64,000 nt of DNA from CAJMNU01 sp905214855 (GTDB lineage: Bacteria > Bacillota > Clostridia > Lachnospirales > Lachnospiraceae). The first letter of the stretch is position 1, and every line of letters begins with the position of its first letter. Location of the stretch: NCBI GenBank assembly GCA_937890595.1, contig CALADM010000003.1:1-64000 (forward strand), written 5' to 3'. This document shows, in pieces, positions 1 through 8,703 of this stretch. Both the position numbers and the translations under genes were made by a program. The notes below the pieces were generated by a model that made no database searches, had not been told where the DNA came from, and saw only the letters and a list, made by a program, of their open reading frames with translations.

Positions 1-79
1 GGAATGTAAATTACAAAATAGGAAAAGTGAGGCGAACTCGAAACATGAGGGATGCAATGCTCATAATATGATACTAAAA

Positions 80-116
80 CTGACACTTCAACGAGCTTTA
101 GCTTTTGGAGTGTCAG
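80..116 (+). terminator. Stem-loop, possible terminator of an upstream gene
   Basis: CTGACACTTCAA (80-91) pairs with TTTGGAGTGTCAG (104-116) with one G-T pair, and the loop contains a small AGC/GCT stem. The U-run after it is poor (TGTGTGAATAAAA), so this could be a weak terminator of a gene that ends before the window or a processing site. The first 79 bases hold no gene I can recognise. Confidence 0.4.
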
Positions 117-134
117 TGTGTGAATAAAATATCC

Positions 135-163
135 TTGACGAAACGTATAAAAAACAGTATACT
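135..163 (+). promoter_or_regulatory. Sigma-A type promoter of the DUF3793 gene
   Basis: TTGACG (135-140), a 17-base spacer and TATACT (158-163) form a near-consensus promoter. The predicted start point, near 170, falls at the edge of the first of two palindromic operators. The leader to the start codon at 329 is about 160 bases. Confidence 0.75.
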
Positions 164-170
164 ATCATCA

Positions 171-224
171 ATAGTTAGCTAAAACTAACTATATTTTTAA
201 AACAAAGGGTTAGCCATAACTAAC
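171..224. promoter_or_regulatory. Twin palindromic operators GTTAG-N6-CTAAC
   Basis: Two inverted repeats share the same architecture. Site 1 is 171-192, with perfect 8-base arms ATAGTTAG and CTAACTAT around CTAAAA. Site 2 is 209-224, with arms GTTAG and CTAAC around CCATAA. Both lie immediately downstream of the promoter at 135-163, where a bound repressor would block transcription. The TTAG-N6-CTAA form resembles sites of DtxR-type metal regulators. That assignment is inference, because no regulator gene is adjacent. Confidence 0.65.
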
Positions 225-328
225 AAACACAAAGAGAACGAATATTTAGGGATAAAAATAATGAAATTGTATAAAAATAAAAGAAGATAGAATACAACAA
301 AGAAAAAGAAGGAGGCAGCAATAAATCT

Positions 329-880
329 ATGTCATTAGAAAAAAATTTAATTGAATTTTGTTCTCCAACATTAGCATCCTTAAAGACAGGAAGTCTGTTT
401 AAAATTTCGGTAGTAAAAGAGCAGGAATTGGAGGAACAAATAGAAAACTGGAATATACAGTTAAGGGATAAAGGTCTATTTTTGATCGTTTTGAAACATT
501 GGGATGATAATGCTTTAGTTTATGTTTGCAGGAAATCTCATCTTCAGGCAGATTTGGATAGACAAGACATAAGAACATTTCTTCAAGGATATGGATATCA
601 GGAAATGAAATTGGAAAATGTTTTGGAACGTTTAAAATCCAGATTAAAAGCAGAAGAATTTCCACATGAAATCGGTGTTTTTTTAGGATATCCTCTGGGA
701 GATGTGATTGGTTTTATTGAAAATGCAGGAAAGAATAGTAAATGTACTGGATGCTGGAAAGTATACTGTAATGAGTGTGAAGCACAAAAGATGTTTGCCC
801 GTTTTAAAAAATGCAGAGATGTTTATGAACGACTTTGGAAACAGGGAAGAAGTATTTTTCAGCTTACAGTAGCAGCGTAA
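329..880 (+). CDS. DUF3793 family protein
   Basis: This 183-residue soluble protein belongs to the DUF3793 family of Clostridia, whose biochemical role is unknown. Family members often sit beside ferrous-iron transport or flavodoxin genes (family knowledge, not seen here). Visible features are a C-terminal cysteine cluster CTGCWKVYCNEC around residue 140, a GYP-GDV-GF segment near 120, and a basic C-terminus. There is no signal peptide or membrane segment. The ATG at 329 follows GGAGG at 311-315 at a rather long spacing. The gene has its own promoter with two palindromic operators, so expression is probably repressed by a small-ligand or metal sensor. It stands alone: rluF starts 239 bases later. 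Confidence 0.8.
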   Translation: MSLEKNLIEFCSPTLASLKTGSLFKISVVKEQELEEQIENWNIQLRDKGLFLIVLKHWDDNALVYVCRKSHLQADLDRQDIRTFLQGYGYQEMKLENVLERLKSRLKAEEFPHEIGVFLGYPLGDVIGFIENAGKNSKCTGCWKVYCNECEAQKMFARFKKCRDVYERLWKQGRSIFQLTVAA

Positions 881-978
881 CCAGTCATTTAAAAAAATGA
901 AAATAAGAAAACGGTTTTGTTTGTAAGGTTTGTCTTTGAAAGAAAGAGCAATCAGCAGACAGAGCCATTTTTTTGTTT

Positions 979-1007
979 TTGACAGGAAGAGAAAACGGTT
1001 TTAAATT
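979..1007 (+). promoter_or_regulatory. Candidate promoter of rluF
   Basis: TTGACA (979-984), 17 bases, then TAAATT (1002-1007) lie about 110 bases before rluF. A better -10 hexamer, TATAAT, occurs at 1022-1027 but lacks a good -35 at the right spacing. One of the two probably drives rluF. Confidence 0.35.
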
Positions 1008-1118
1008 TATCTTTTGTGATGTATAATGGATAAAGTTTCTGACCTATCAAGGAACAGAATGGAAATGTGTGGGACGAAAAGAAGAAAACGGCAGTACTGC
1101 TGAGAGGAAGAAGAAAGA

Positions 1119-1844
1119 ATGGAAGAGATTCGTTTAAATAAATGGCTAAGTGAACATGGGATCTGTTCAAGAAGAGAGGCAGACCGACTGATCGAACAGG
1201 GGAAAGTTCTTGTAGATGGACGGGTTGCACGAATGGGAGAGAAAGTAAGAGATGGACAGGAGATCTGCTGTGACAAAAAAGTAGTGAGTCAGGTCGGCAT
1301 GAATACAGATCGTCCCCGTTCTGTGCTTTTACTGGTGAACAAACCAAGGGGGATTGTCTGTACAACATCAGATAAGGATAGAGCAGAAAATATCATAGAG
1401 TTTGTCAATTATCCAGAGAGAGTCTATCCGGTTGGTCGATTGGATAAGGATTCAGAAGGGCTGATTTTATTGACAAATCAGGGAGATCTGGTCAATAAAA
1501 TTATGAGGGCGAGAAATGGACATGAAAAAGAATATGAAGTCACAGTAAATAGACCTGTAACAGAAGAATTTTTACATGCGATGCGAGCAGGTGTCCCTAT
1601 TTTGGATACTGTGACAAGACCATGTCAGGTGAAAAAAACAGGAGAATACAGCTTTAAGATCATTTTGACACAGGGACTGAACCGTCAGATACGTCGCATG
1701 TGTGATTATCTGGGATATCAGGTAGTCACACTAAAAAGAATCCGTATTATGAATTTGACATTAGGGACACTGAAAACAGGAGAATGGCGTGAAGTAACCC
1801 GAAAAGAAGAAAATGATTTAAAACGGCTATTAAGAGGAGAATGA
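1119..1844 (+). CDS. rluF: RluF-type 23S rRNA pseudouridine synthase
   Basis: This 241-residue enzyme of the RsuA/RluB/RluF family isomerises a uridine in 23S rRNA (U2604 in E. coli for RluF). Residues 1-60 are an S4 RNA-binding domain (RLNKWLSEHGICSRREAD). The catalytic domain begins at LLVNKPRGI near residue 71. The catalytic aspartate is Asp109 in the motif GRLDKDSEGL. The ending RIMN-LTLGTLKTGEWREVTRKE fits the RluF branch better than RluB or RsuA. Subfamily assignment from motifs alone is less certain than the family. It is cytoplasmic and acts on the large ribosomal subunit. ligA follows after 118 bases of AT-rich, partly repeated sequence. Confidence 0.88.
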   Translation: MEEIRLNKWLSEHGICSRREADRLIEQGKVLVDGRVARMGEKVRDGQEICCDKKVVSQVGMNTDRPRSVLLLVNKPRGIVCTTSDKDRAENIIEFVNYPERVYPVGRLDKDSEGLILLTNQGDLVNKIMRARNGHEKEYEVTVNRPVTEEFLHAMRAGVPILDTVTRPCQVKKTGEYSFKIILTQGLNRQIRRMCDYLGYQVVTLKRIRIMNLTLGTLKTGEWREVTRKEENDLKRLLRGE

Positions 1845-1862
1845 CTTAAAAGAGCTTATATT

Positions 1863-1940
1863 TATAAAATATTAAGAGGAAAGACTAAAAAATTATAAAA
1901 TATTCAAGAGAGAATGAGTTAAAACGGTTTATAAAATATT
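1863..1940 (+). repeat. Three imperfect copies of an AT-rich unit before ligA
   Basis: The 11-mer TATAAAATATT occurs at 1863-1873, 1894-1904 and 1930-1940. Copies one and two are followed by A/C-AGAG-(A)GA, and GAATGA-T-TTAAAA recurs between them and in the end of rluF. It looks like small tandem duplication of intergenic DNA. The units also resemble -10 elements, so they may supply promoter activity for ligA. Confidence 0.5.
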
Positions 1941-1962
1941 CTACAGAAAAGAGGGATGAGAG

Positions 1963-3930
1963 ATGGAAGAAAAACTTGCAAGAATGAGGCAGTTAGTTGA
2001 AGAATTAACAAAAGCGGGACAGGCATATTATGCAGAAAATCGTGAAATTATGAGCAATTATGCATATGACACATTGTATGATGAGTTGTTGGGATTAGAA
2101 AAGGAAACAGGGGTGATTTTACCTGAAAGTCCAACGCAGAAAGTGGGATATGGGGAAGAAATTGCAAAATTTTTGCCTAAAGAACGCCATGAAACACCAA
2201 TGTTGTCTTTAGACAAGACAAAAGAAAGAGAAGATTTACGAGAATGGCTTGGTGAGAAAAAAGGTCTTTTGTCTTGGAAACTGGATGGAATTACGATTGT
2301 TTTGACATATCAGAATGGAATATTACAGAAAGCTGTTACAAGAGGAAATGGTGAAGAGGGAGAAGTGATCACGGCAAATGCCAGAACATTTGTTAATCTT
2401 CCACTGCATATTGCATATGAGGGAACTTTGGTTTTGCGTGGTGAGGCAGTTATCACATATTCGGATTTTGAGAAGATAAATGAAGAGATTGATGCAGAGA
2501 TGCAGTATAAAAATCCAAGAAATTTGTGCAGTGGTTCTGTGCGTCAATTGGATAGCAGAGTAACGGCACAGAGAAAAGTACGTTTCTTGGCACATGCTTT
2601 GGTAAAGGCAGATGGGGTGGATTTTAAAAATTCAAGAAAAGTACAGTTTGAATGGCTGAAAAAGCAGGGAATTGAGGTTGTAGAATACAAAGAAGTGACA
2701 GGAGATACAATTCTTGATGCGGTGGATGAATTTGCAGAAAAAGTAGAACAGTACGAGATCCCATCAGATGGATTGGTCTTACTGTATGATGATATTGCTT
2801 ATGGAGAGTCACTGGGCAGGACAGCAAAGTTTCCAAGAAATGCGATTGCCTTTAAATGGGCAGATGAAATCCGTGAAACATCATTAAGGATGATCGAATG
2901 GAGTGCTTCCAGAACAGGATTGATCAATCCTGTAGCTGTTTTTGATCCAATCGAGCTGGAGGGAACTACAGTAAGCCGTGCCAGTGTCCATAATATTAGT
3001 GTTCTTGAGTCATTTGAGTTGGGAGAAGGAGATAAGATCACTGTCTACAAGGCAAATATGATCATTCCTCAGATTGCAGAAAATCTGACCCGCAGCAATT
3101 CGATACAGATTCCATCTGTCTGTCCGGTTTGTAAGGGAAAGACGGAGATACGACAGGTAGGAGACGTAAAATCTTTGTATTGTACCAATCCAGAGTGTCA
3201 GGCGAAGAAAATAAAAAGTTTTGCCTTATTTGTGAGCAGGGATGCGATGAATATCGATGGTCTTTCAGAGATGACGCTGGAAAAATTTATTGCAGAGGGA
3301 CTGATCCATGAATTCGCAGACATTTTTGAATTGCCTAAGCACAAAGATGAGATTGTAAAAATGGAAGGACTTGGTGAAAAGTCTTTTGAAAAATTAAAAG
3401 AAGCTCTTCAGAAATCTTCTCATACAACTCTGGTTCGATTTATTTATAGTCTGGGGATTTCGGGAATTGGACTGGCAGGTGCAAAATTGCTGGTACACTA
3501 TTTTAAGAAAGACTTGCAGGCAATGCGTACTGCATCTGTAGATCAGCTTACAGAAATAGAAGGAATTGGTCCGGTTTTAGCTAAATCATGGGTAGAATAT
3601 TGGAACGATGAAGAAAATATGAAGAAAGCAGACAGAGTATTGTCAATGCTTACTTTTGAAGAAGAGCCGACAGAAGAATCTGACCAGATGATGGAAGGAC
3701 AGGTGATTGTAATTACCGGTTCTTTGACTCATTTTGCAAATAGAAAAGAACTTCAAACGTGGATTGAAGACAAAGGAGGAAAAGTGACTGGTTCAGTGAC
3801 TTCTAAAACTACCTGCCTTATCAATAATGATACTGCCTCAGCTTCTTCCAAAAATAAAAAGGCAAAGGAACTTGGGATTCCAATTCTTTCAGAAGAAGAA
3901 TTTTTAAAAAAGTGGAATAGTGACAGATAA
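1963..3930 (+). CDS. ligA: NAD-dependent DNA ligase LigA
   Basis: This 655-residue ligase seals nicks in DNA using NAD+ and is essential for replication and repair. Domains in order: NAD-binding Ia region (YYAENREIMSNYAYD near residue 22), adenylation domain with the AMP-accepting Lys106 in SWKLDG, OB fold, a zinc finger of the CPVC...CTNPEC type near 385-410, helix-hairpin-helix repeats (GLGEKSFEKL, ISGIGLAGAKLL, IEGIGPVLAKSW), and a C-terminal BRCT domain from about 575. The nucleotidyl-lysine motif reads WKLDG instead of the common P-KIDG, which I take as a lineage variant. The ATG at 1963 follows AGAGGGATGAGAG. Length is close to the usual 660-670. Confidence 0.96.
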   Translation: MEEKLARMRQLVEELTKAGQAYYAENREIMSNYAYDTLYDELLGLEKETGVILPESPTQKVGYGEEIAKFLPKERHETPMLSLDKTKEREDLREWLGEKKGLLSWKLDGITIVLTYQNGILQKAVTRGNGEEGEVITANARTFVNLPLHIAYEGTLVLRGEAVITYSDFEKINEEIDAEMQYKNPRNLCSGSVRQLDSRVTAQRKVRFLAHALVKADGVDFKNSRKVQFEWLKKQGIEVVEYKEVTGDTILDAVDEFAEKVEQYEIPSDGLVLLYDDIAYGESLGRTAKFPRNAIAFKWADEIRETSLRMIEWSASRTGLINPVAVFDPIELEGTTVSRASVHNISVLESFELGEGDKITVYKANMIIPQIAENLTRSNSIQIPSVCPVCKGKTEIRQVGDVKSLYCTNPECQAKKIKSFALFVSRDAMNIDGLSEMTLEKFIAEGLIHEFADIFELPKHKDEIVKMEGLGEKSFEKLKEALQKSSHTTLVRFIYSLGISGIGLAGAKLLVHYFKKDLQAMRTASVDQLTEIEGIGPVLAKSWVEYWNDEENMKKADRVLSMLTFEEEPTEESDQMMEGQVIVITGSLTHFANRKELQTWIEDKGGKVTGSVTSKTTCLINNDTASASSKNKKAKELGIPILSEEEFLKKWNSDR

Positions 3931-4041
3931 AATACGAATATATAAAGATACCTGAATGTGTCACAATAGTACAAGTTACAAAAGACAGAATCGGGCAGAT
4001 CATATAGAAAAAGTGAAGAATGGGAAAAGAGGGAATAGAGT

Positions 4042-4959
4042 ATGCCGATTAAGATACAAAAAGATTTACCTGCCAGAGAAATCCTAGAGTGGGAAAATAT
4101 ATTTGTTATGGATGAAGAGAGAGCATTAAATCAGGATATCCGTCCGTTGGAGATTATCATATTGAACTTGATGCCAGTAAAGGAAGAGACAGAAACACAG
4201 CTTTTGAGGGCACTGTCTAATACACCTCTTCAGATTGATTGTTCTTTTTTAAAAGTATCCAGTCATGAATCAAAAAATACATCTGCAAGCCATTTAAATA
4301 AATTTTATATGAATTTTCAGCAGATCAAAAAGAATCACTATGATGGGATGATCATTACAGGTGCGCCGGTGGAGCATTTGGAGTTTGAGGAAGTGGATTA
4401 CTGGCCGGAGTTAGTGGAAATTATGGAATGGAGTAAAACACATGTCACTTCAACCATCCATATCTGCTGGGGAGCGCAGGCAGGTTTGTATTATCATTAT
4501 GGCATTCCAAAATACAAAAGAGATAAAAAATTATCAGGCATTTATCTTCATAAGGTATTGAATCGTAAAGTACCGATTGTGCGGAGTATGAACGATTATT
4601 TTTATGCACCACATTCCCGCAATACAGAAGTACACAGAGAGGATATTGAAAAATGTCCTGATCTTCAGATTTTGGCAGAATCCGATGAAGCTGGAGTGTT
4701 TTTGGTGATGGAAAAGACAGGAAAGCAGATTTTTATTCAGGGGCATCCAGAGTATGACAGAATGACACTGGATGGTGAATACCACAGAGATTTGGATCGT
4801 GGTCTCAATCCTGATATTCCATGCAATTATTATGAACATGATGATCCGTTATCGATTCCTAGATTGATGTGGAGAAATACAGGAAATACATTGTATTCCA
4901 ACTGGCTTAATTTTTATGTATATCAGACTACCCCATATGTACTTGAAGTAGATGAGTGA
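4042..4959 (+). CDS. metA: Homoserine O-acetyltransferase, MetA family
   Basis: This 305-residue enzyme acylates L-homoserine in the first committed step of methionine synthesis. It belongs to the MetA (HTS) family: Cys142 in HICWGAQAG is the acyl nucleophile, and His235 and Glu237 in IQGHPEYD complete the catalytic site. Residue 111 is glutamate (ITGAPVEHLEF). In characterised MetA proteins glycine at 111 gives succinyl-CoA use and glutamate gives acetyl-CoA use, so this should be an acetyltransferase despite common annotation as a succinyltransferase. The gene is monocistronic by spacing, 111 bases after ligA and 124 before the MATE gene. I found no SAM riboswitch or T-box in the short leader. 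Confidence 0.93.
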   Translation: MPIKIQKDLPAREILEWENIFVMDEERALNQDIRPLEIIILNLMPVKEETETQLLRALSNTPLQIDCSFLKVSSHESKNTSASHLNKFYMNFQQIKKNHYDGMIITGAPVEHLEFEEVDYWPELVEIMEWSKTHVTSTIHICWGAQAGLYYHYGIPKYKRDKKLSGIYLHKVLNRKVPIVRSMNDYFYAPHSRNTEVHREDIEKCPDLQILAESDEAGVFLVMEKTGKQIFIQGHPEYDRMTLDGEYHRDLDRGLNPDIPCNYYEHDDPLSIPRLMWRNTGNTLYSNWLNFYVYQTTPYVLEVDE

Positions 4960-5083
4960 CATACCATTAAGGATAGTGAGAGATGAGATGTCATCTGAAA
5001 TACAAGAGACATTTTATTGAACATTGTGCAGATAAAGTGTCTGCAAAGAATTACAGAGAAAGATGAGAAAAATAGAATAAAAA

Positions 5084-6427
5084 ATGAAACAGGATTTGAC
5101 AACAGGAAATATTACAAAAAGTATGCTGTTTTTTGCATTCCCCATGATTGCGGGAAATATGCTGCAGCAATTATATAATGTGGCAGATACATTGATCGTG
5201 GGAAAGTTTCTGGGATCAGATGCACTTGCAGCGGTGGGATCTGCTTATACACTGATGACTTTTTTAACCTCTATTTTACTGGGATTATGTATGGGAAGTG
5301 GTGCTGTTTTTTCCATCCGTTTTGGGGAAAGAAATGAGAAAATCCTAAAAGAGAGTATCTTTGTGTCTTTTGTTTTGATCGGAACATTGGCGATTGTGTT
5401 GAATGCAGCAGTGATTGTGTGGATCGATCCGATCCTTCGTTTGCTTCAAGTGCCAGATGAAGTGACAGGGATGATGAGGGAGTATCTTGTCGTGATTTTT
5501 ATGGGGATCTTCGCCACATTTTTATATAATTATTTTGCATCTTTACTGAGGGCGATCGGAAACTCTGTTGTGCCGCTTTTGTTTTTAGCTGTGTCATCCT
5601 TGCTTAATATTGGGTTAGATCTTTTGTTTGTACTGGTTTTTCATAGGGGAATTGCAGGGGCAGCAGAGGCAACAATTATTTCTCAGTATGTTTCTGGTAT
5701 TGGTATTGTTTGCTATACATATATCCGTTTCCCGCAGCTTAGGATTGAAAAACAACATATGCATATGAAAAAAGAGATTTTTCATGAGATTTCTCAATTT
5801 TCGTTTTTGACTTGTATCCAACAATCTGTAATGAATTTTGGCATTTTGATGGTTCAGGGGTTAGTGAATAGTTTTGGACCTGTGGTTATGGCAGCGTTTG
5901 CAGCAGCAGTCAAGATTGACTCTTTTGCTTACATGCCAGTACAGGACTTTGGGAATGCATTTTCTACATTTATCGCACAAAATTATGGTGCAAAAAAAGA
6001 AGACAGAATACGTAAAGGTATCCGTGTTGCGATCATAACAGCGGTGATATTTTGTCTGATCATCAGTGCTGGAGTCTTCATATTTGCAAAAGACCTTATG
6101 CTGATTTTTGTGCAGCCTCAAGAGACGGAGATCCTGAGAGTAGGTGTGCAATATCTGAGGGTAGAGGGAATGTTTTATTGTGGGATTGGGTGTCTTTTCC
6201 TACTGTATGGATTGTACAGAGCGGTACAGAAACCGGGAATGAGTGTAGTTTTAACAATCATTTCTCTTGGAACTCGTGTACTTTTGGCTTACACATTATC
6301 TTCCATCCCTGAGATTGGAGTATTAGGAATTTGGTGGTCTGTGCCAATTGGATGGTTTTTAGCTGATGTGACAGGTCTTGTCTATTTATGGAAAAACAGT
6401 AAAATTATTAGCACTCATTTTAAATGA
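5084..6427 (+). CDS. MATE family efflux transporter
   Basis: This 447-residue integral membrane protein has the family's two six-helix halves. The N-terminal signature reads PMIAGNMLQQLYNVADTLIV near residues 20-40 and the second half begins near FLTCIQQSVMNFGILMVQG. MATE proteins export cationic drugs or metabolites using a Na+ or H+ gradient; the substrate here is unknown. It is a single gene between metA and htpG. Its last codons carry both a candidate promoter (6378-6405) and the CIRCE operator of htpG, and the stop codon lies inside CIRCE, so transcription through this gene and heat-shock control of htpG are physically linked. Confidence 0.9.
   Translation: MKQDLTTGNITKSMLFFAFPMIAGNMLQQLYNVADTLIVGKFLGSDALAAVGSAYTLMTFLTSILLGLCMGSGAVFSIRFGERNEKILKESIFVSFVLIGTLAIVLNAAVIVWIDPILRLLQVPDEVTGMMREYLVVIFMGIFATFLYNYFASLLRAIGNSVVPLLFLAVSSLLNIGLDLLFVLVFHRGIAGAAEATIISQYVSGIGIVCYTYIRFPQLRIEKQHMHMKKEIFHEISQFSFLTCIQQSVMNFGILMVQGLVNSFGPVVMAAFAAAVKIDSFAYMPVQDFGNAFSTFIAQNYGAKKEDRIRKGIRVAIITAVIFCLIISAGVFIFAKDLMLIFVQPQETEILRVGVQYLRVEGMFYCGIGCLFLLYGLYRAVQKPGMSVVLTIISLGTRVLLAYTLSSIPEIGVLGIWWSVPIGWFLADVTGLVYLWKNSKIISTHFK
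6378..6405 (+). promoter_or_regulatory. Candidate upstream promoter of htpG
   Basis: TTGTCT (6378-6383), 16 bases and TAAAAT (6400-6405) lie inside the 3' end of the MATE gene. The CIRCE palindrome begins two bases after the -10, which is the usual arrangement for HrcA-repressed promoters. Confidence 0.45.
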
Positions 6428-6434
6428 GTGCTAA
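6408..6434. promoter_or_regulatory. CIRCE element (HrcA operator) of htpG
   Basis: TTAGCACTC (6408-6416), 9 bases, GAGTGCTAA (6426-6434) is a perfect CIRCE. HrcA, encoded at 49232-50266, binds this sequence and represses chaperone genes. The TGA stop of the MATE gene (6425-6427) sits within it. The same arms and spacing recur at 49178-49204 in front of hrcA. Confidence 0.95.
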
Positions 6435-6441
6435 TTTTCTA

Positions 6442-6470
6442 TTGACTTTTGGGAAAAGACGTATTACACT
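6442..6470 (+). promoter_or_regulatory. Candidate downstream promoter of htpG
   Basis: TTGACT (6442-6447), 17 bases and TACACT (6465-6470) form a good promoter starting 7 bases after CIRCE. If this is the main promoter, CIRCE lies upstream of the -35 box, an unusual position for an HrcA operator. Confidence 0.6.
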
Positions 6471-6565
6471 ATGTTTTGTAAGTTGAGTTGTAAGGAAAAC
6501 AACAGATATCTCAATAATAAATTCATAAAAATAGAAAGAAATAGAAAACGATAGGAGTGTGTGAT

Positions 6566-8560
6566 ATGGCAAAGTCAGGAAGTTTATCAATCAACAGTGA
6601 GAATATTTTCCCTATTATTAAAAAATGGCTGTATTCCGATCATGATATTTTTTATCGTGAATTGGTCAGCAATGGATGTGATGCCATTACAAAGCTGAAA
6701 AAATTATCTCTTATGGGAGAATTTGAAAAACCGGAAGATTTGGAATATAAGATTCAGGTTATTGTAAATCCGACAGATAAGACAATTACTTTTGAAGATA
6801 ATGGTCTTGGAATGACAATGGAAGAAGTCGATGAGTATATCAACCAGATCGCATTTTCTGGTGCGCAGGATTTCCTGAATAAGTATAAGGATAAAGCAAA
6901 CGAAGATCAGATCATTGGACATTTTGGTCTTGGATTTTATTCTGCATTTATGGTAGCTGATAAGGTGACAATTGATACATTGTCTCATAAGAAAGACGCA
7001 AAACCAGTTCACTGGGAGTCTGAAGGCGGTACAGAATATGAGATGGATGAAGGTAGTAAAGAGACAATGGGAACTACTATTACCCTGTACCTGAATGAAG
7101 ACAGCACAGAATTTGCAAATGAATTTAGAGCAAGAGAAGTACTGAACAAGTATTGTTCCTTTATGCCAGTTCCGATCTATTTGACAAATGCAACTGCAGA
7201 GCCAGAATATGAGACAATTGAAAAAGAGGAATTGACAGATAAAGATACTATTGTTGAAACTGTAGTAGAGCCGGCAAAGACAGAAGAAAAAGAGAATGAG
7301 AATGGAGAGAAGGAGACTGTAGAAGTAGAGCCTTCCAGAGAAAAATATAAGATTTTAAAACGTCCGGTTGCTTTAAATGACATCAATCCTCTTTGGAATA
7401 AACATCCAAATGAGTGTACAGAAGAAGAGTATAAAGATTTCTACCATAAAGTATTTATGGATTATAAAGAACCATTGTTCTGGATCCATCTGAACATGGA
7501 TTATCCATTTAACTTAAAAGGCATTCTTTACTTCCCAAAGATCAATATGGAATACGATAACTTAGAAGGCGTGATCAAACTGTACAATAATCAGGTATTT
7601 ATTGCTGATAACATCAAAGAAGTGATCCCTGAATTCTTGATGCTTCTAAAGGGTGTTATTGACTGTCCGGATCTGCCCTTGAATGTATCCAGAAGCGCAT
7701 TGCAGAATGATGGCTTTGTAAAGAAGATTTCTGATTATATCACTAAGAAAGTGGCAGACAAATTAAGTGGTATGTGCAAGACAGATCATGAAAACTATGA
7801 GAAGTATTGGGATGATATCAGTCCATTTATCAAATTTGGCTGCTTAAAAGATGAAAAATTTGCAGAGAAGATGAATGATTATATCATCTTTAAGAATCTG
7901 GAAGGCAAATATGTTACTTTGAAAGAATATCTGGATGGTAACATGGCAAAGAGAGAAAAAACAGTATTCTATGTGACAGATGAAAAAGAGCAGAGTCAGT
8001 ATATCAATCTGTTTAAGGAAGAAGGAATTGATGCCCTGATCTTAAAACATAGTATTGACAGTCCGTTTATTGGTCGTCTGGAGCAGAAGAATGAAGGCGT
8101 GAAATTCCTGCGTATTGACTCTGATCTGGCAGACAGTTTTAAAGATGAGACAGAAGAGGATGAAGAGAAGGCAAAAGAAAATGCAGACAGTCTGACAGAA
8201 ATCTTCCGCAAGGCACTTCAGAATGATAAACTGGAAGTGAAAGTAGAAAGACTGAAAAAAGAGAGTATTTCTGCTATGATCACAGAATCTGAGGAAAGCC
8301 GCCGTATGCAGGAAATGATGAAAATGTACAATATGTACGGAATGGATCCGTCTATGTTTGGACCAAGCCTGACATTGGTTTTAAATGCTAACAATAAGTT
8401 GGTTCAGTATGTTTTAAATCATAAAGATGGAGAGCATACAAATGAGATCTGTGAGCAGTTGTATGATCTTGCACTTTTAAGTCATGGAAGTCTCAGCCCA
8501 GAAAGAATGACAAAATTCATTGCAAGAACCAATGAAATGATGATGTTTATGGCTGAATAA
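6566..8560 (+). CDS. htpG: Molecular chaperone HtpG (Hsp90)
   Basis: This roughly 664-residue bacterial Hsp90 is an ATP-dependent cytoplasmic chaperone. The N-terminal GHKL ATPase shows IFYRELVSNGCDAITK, DNGLGMTMEE and GHFGLGFYSAF. The middle domain carries NVSRSALQND, followed by a C-terminal dimerisation region. A highly charged linker rich in Glu and Lys (about residues 220-265) joins the N-terminal and middle domains and is longer than in E. coli HtpG. I chose ATG 6566 because AGGAG at 6553-6557 is 8 bases upstream; an in-frame GTG at 6557 overlaps that site. A CIRCE element and two promoters precede it, so it belongs to the HrcA regulon. It is transcribed towards the convergent AraC gene. 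Confidence 0.96.
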   Translation: MAKSGSLSINSENIFPIIKKWLYSDHDIFYRELVSNGCDAITKLKKLSLMGEFEKPEDLEYKIQVIVNPTDKTITFEDNGLGMTMEEVDEYINQIAFSGAQDFLNKYKDKANEDQIIGHFGLGFYSAFMVADKVTIDTLSHKKDAKPVHWESEGGTEYEMDEGSKETMGTTITLYLNEDSTEFANEFRAREVLNKYCSFMPVPIYLTNATAEPEYETIEKEELTDKDTIVETVVEPAKTEEKENENGEKETVEVEPSREKYKILKRPVALNDINPLWNKHPNECTEEEYKDFYHKVFMDYKEPLFWIHLNMDYPFNLKGILYFPKINMEYDNLEGVIKLYNNQVFIADNIKEVIPEFLMLLKGVIDCPDLPLNVSRSALQNDGFVKKISDYITKKVADKLSGMCKTDHENYEKYWDDISPFIKFGCLKDEKFAEKMNDYIIFKNLEGKYVTLKEYLDGNMAKREKTVFYVTDEKEQSQYINLFKEEGIDALILKHSIDSPFIGRLEQKNEGVKFLRIDSDLADSFKDETEEDEEKAKENADSLTEIFRKALQNDKLEVKVERLKKESISAMITESEESRRMQEMMKMYNMYGMDPSMFGPSLTLVLNANNKLVQYVLNHKDGEHTNEICEQLYDLALLSHGSLSPERMTKFIARTNEMMMFMAE

Positions 8561-8618
8561 TGCTGTTTTGAGTTTAGAAATGTAAATTTTAATAACAGAT
8601 TGTTCATAAGAATGTGAT

Positions 8619-8679
8619 ATGCTCCCAGCTTATAGCAGACAGAGGAAAGAACGGATTTGTCGCTATAAGAAGGGAGCAT
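8619..8679. terminator. Long two-part hairpin between convergent genes
   Basis: ATGCTCCC and CTTATAGC (8619-8636) pair with GCTATAAG and GGGAGCAT (8662-8679), with two unpaired bases on each side and a 25-base loop. It lies between the ends of htpG and the AraC gene and probably terminates htpG, although the U-run after it is weak. Confidence 0.5.
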
Positions 8680-8703
8680 ATTTAATAATGGAAGAAAGAA
8701 ATT

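Noticed and set aside
2..127. Open frame at the left edge that could be the end of an upstream gene
   Set aside because: It reads through the 80-116 hairpin and lacks recognisable protein character, so it cannot be supported as coding.
1863..1940. Three AT-rich repeats considered as a CRISPR or phage attachment site
   Set aside because: Unequal spacing, 11-base cores and no cas or integrase genes nearby; simple local duplication explains it.
3931..4041. metA leader checked for a SAM riboswitch or T-box
   Set aside because: Only 111 bases with no characteristic paired elements or terminator; too short for either class.
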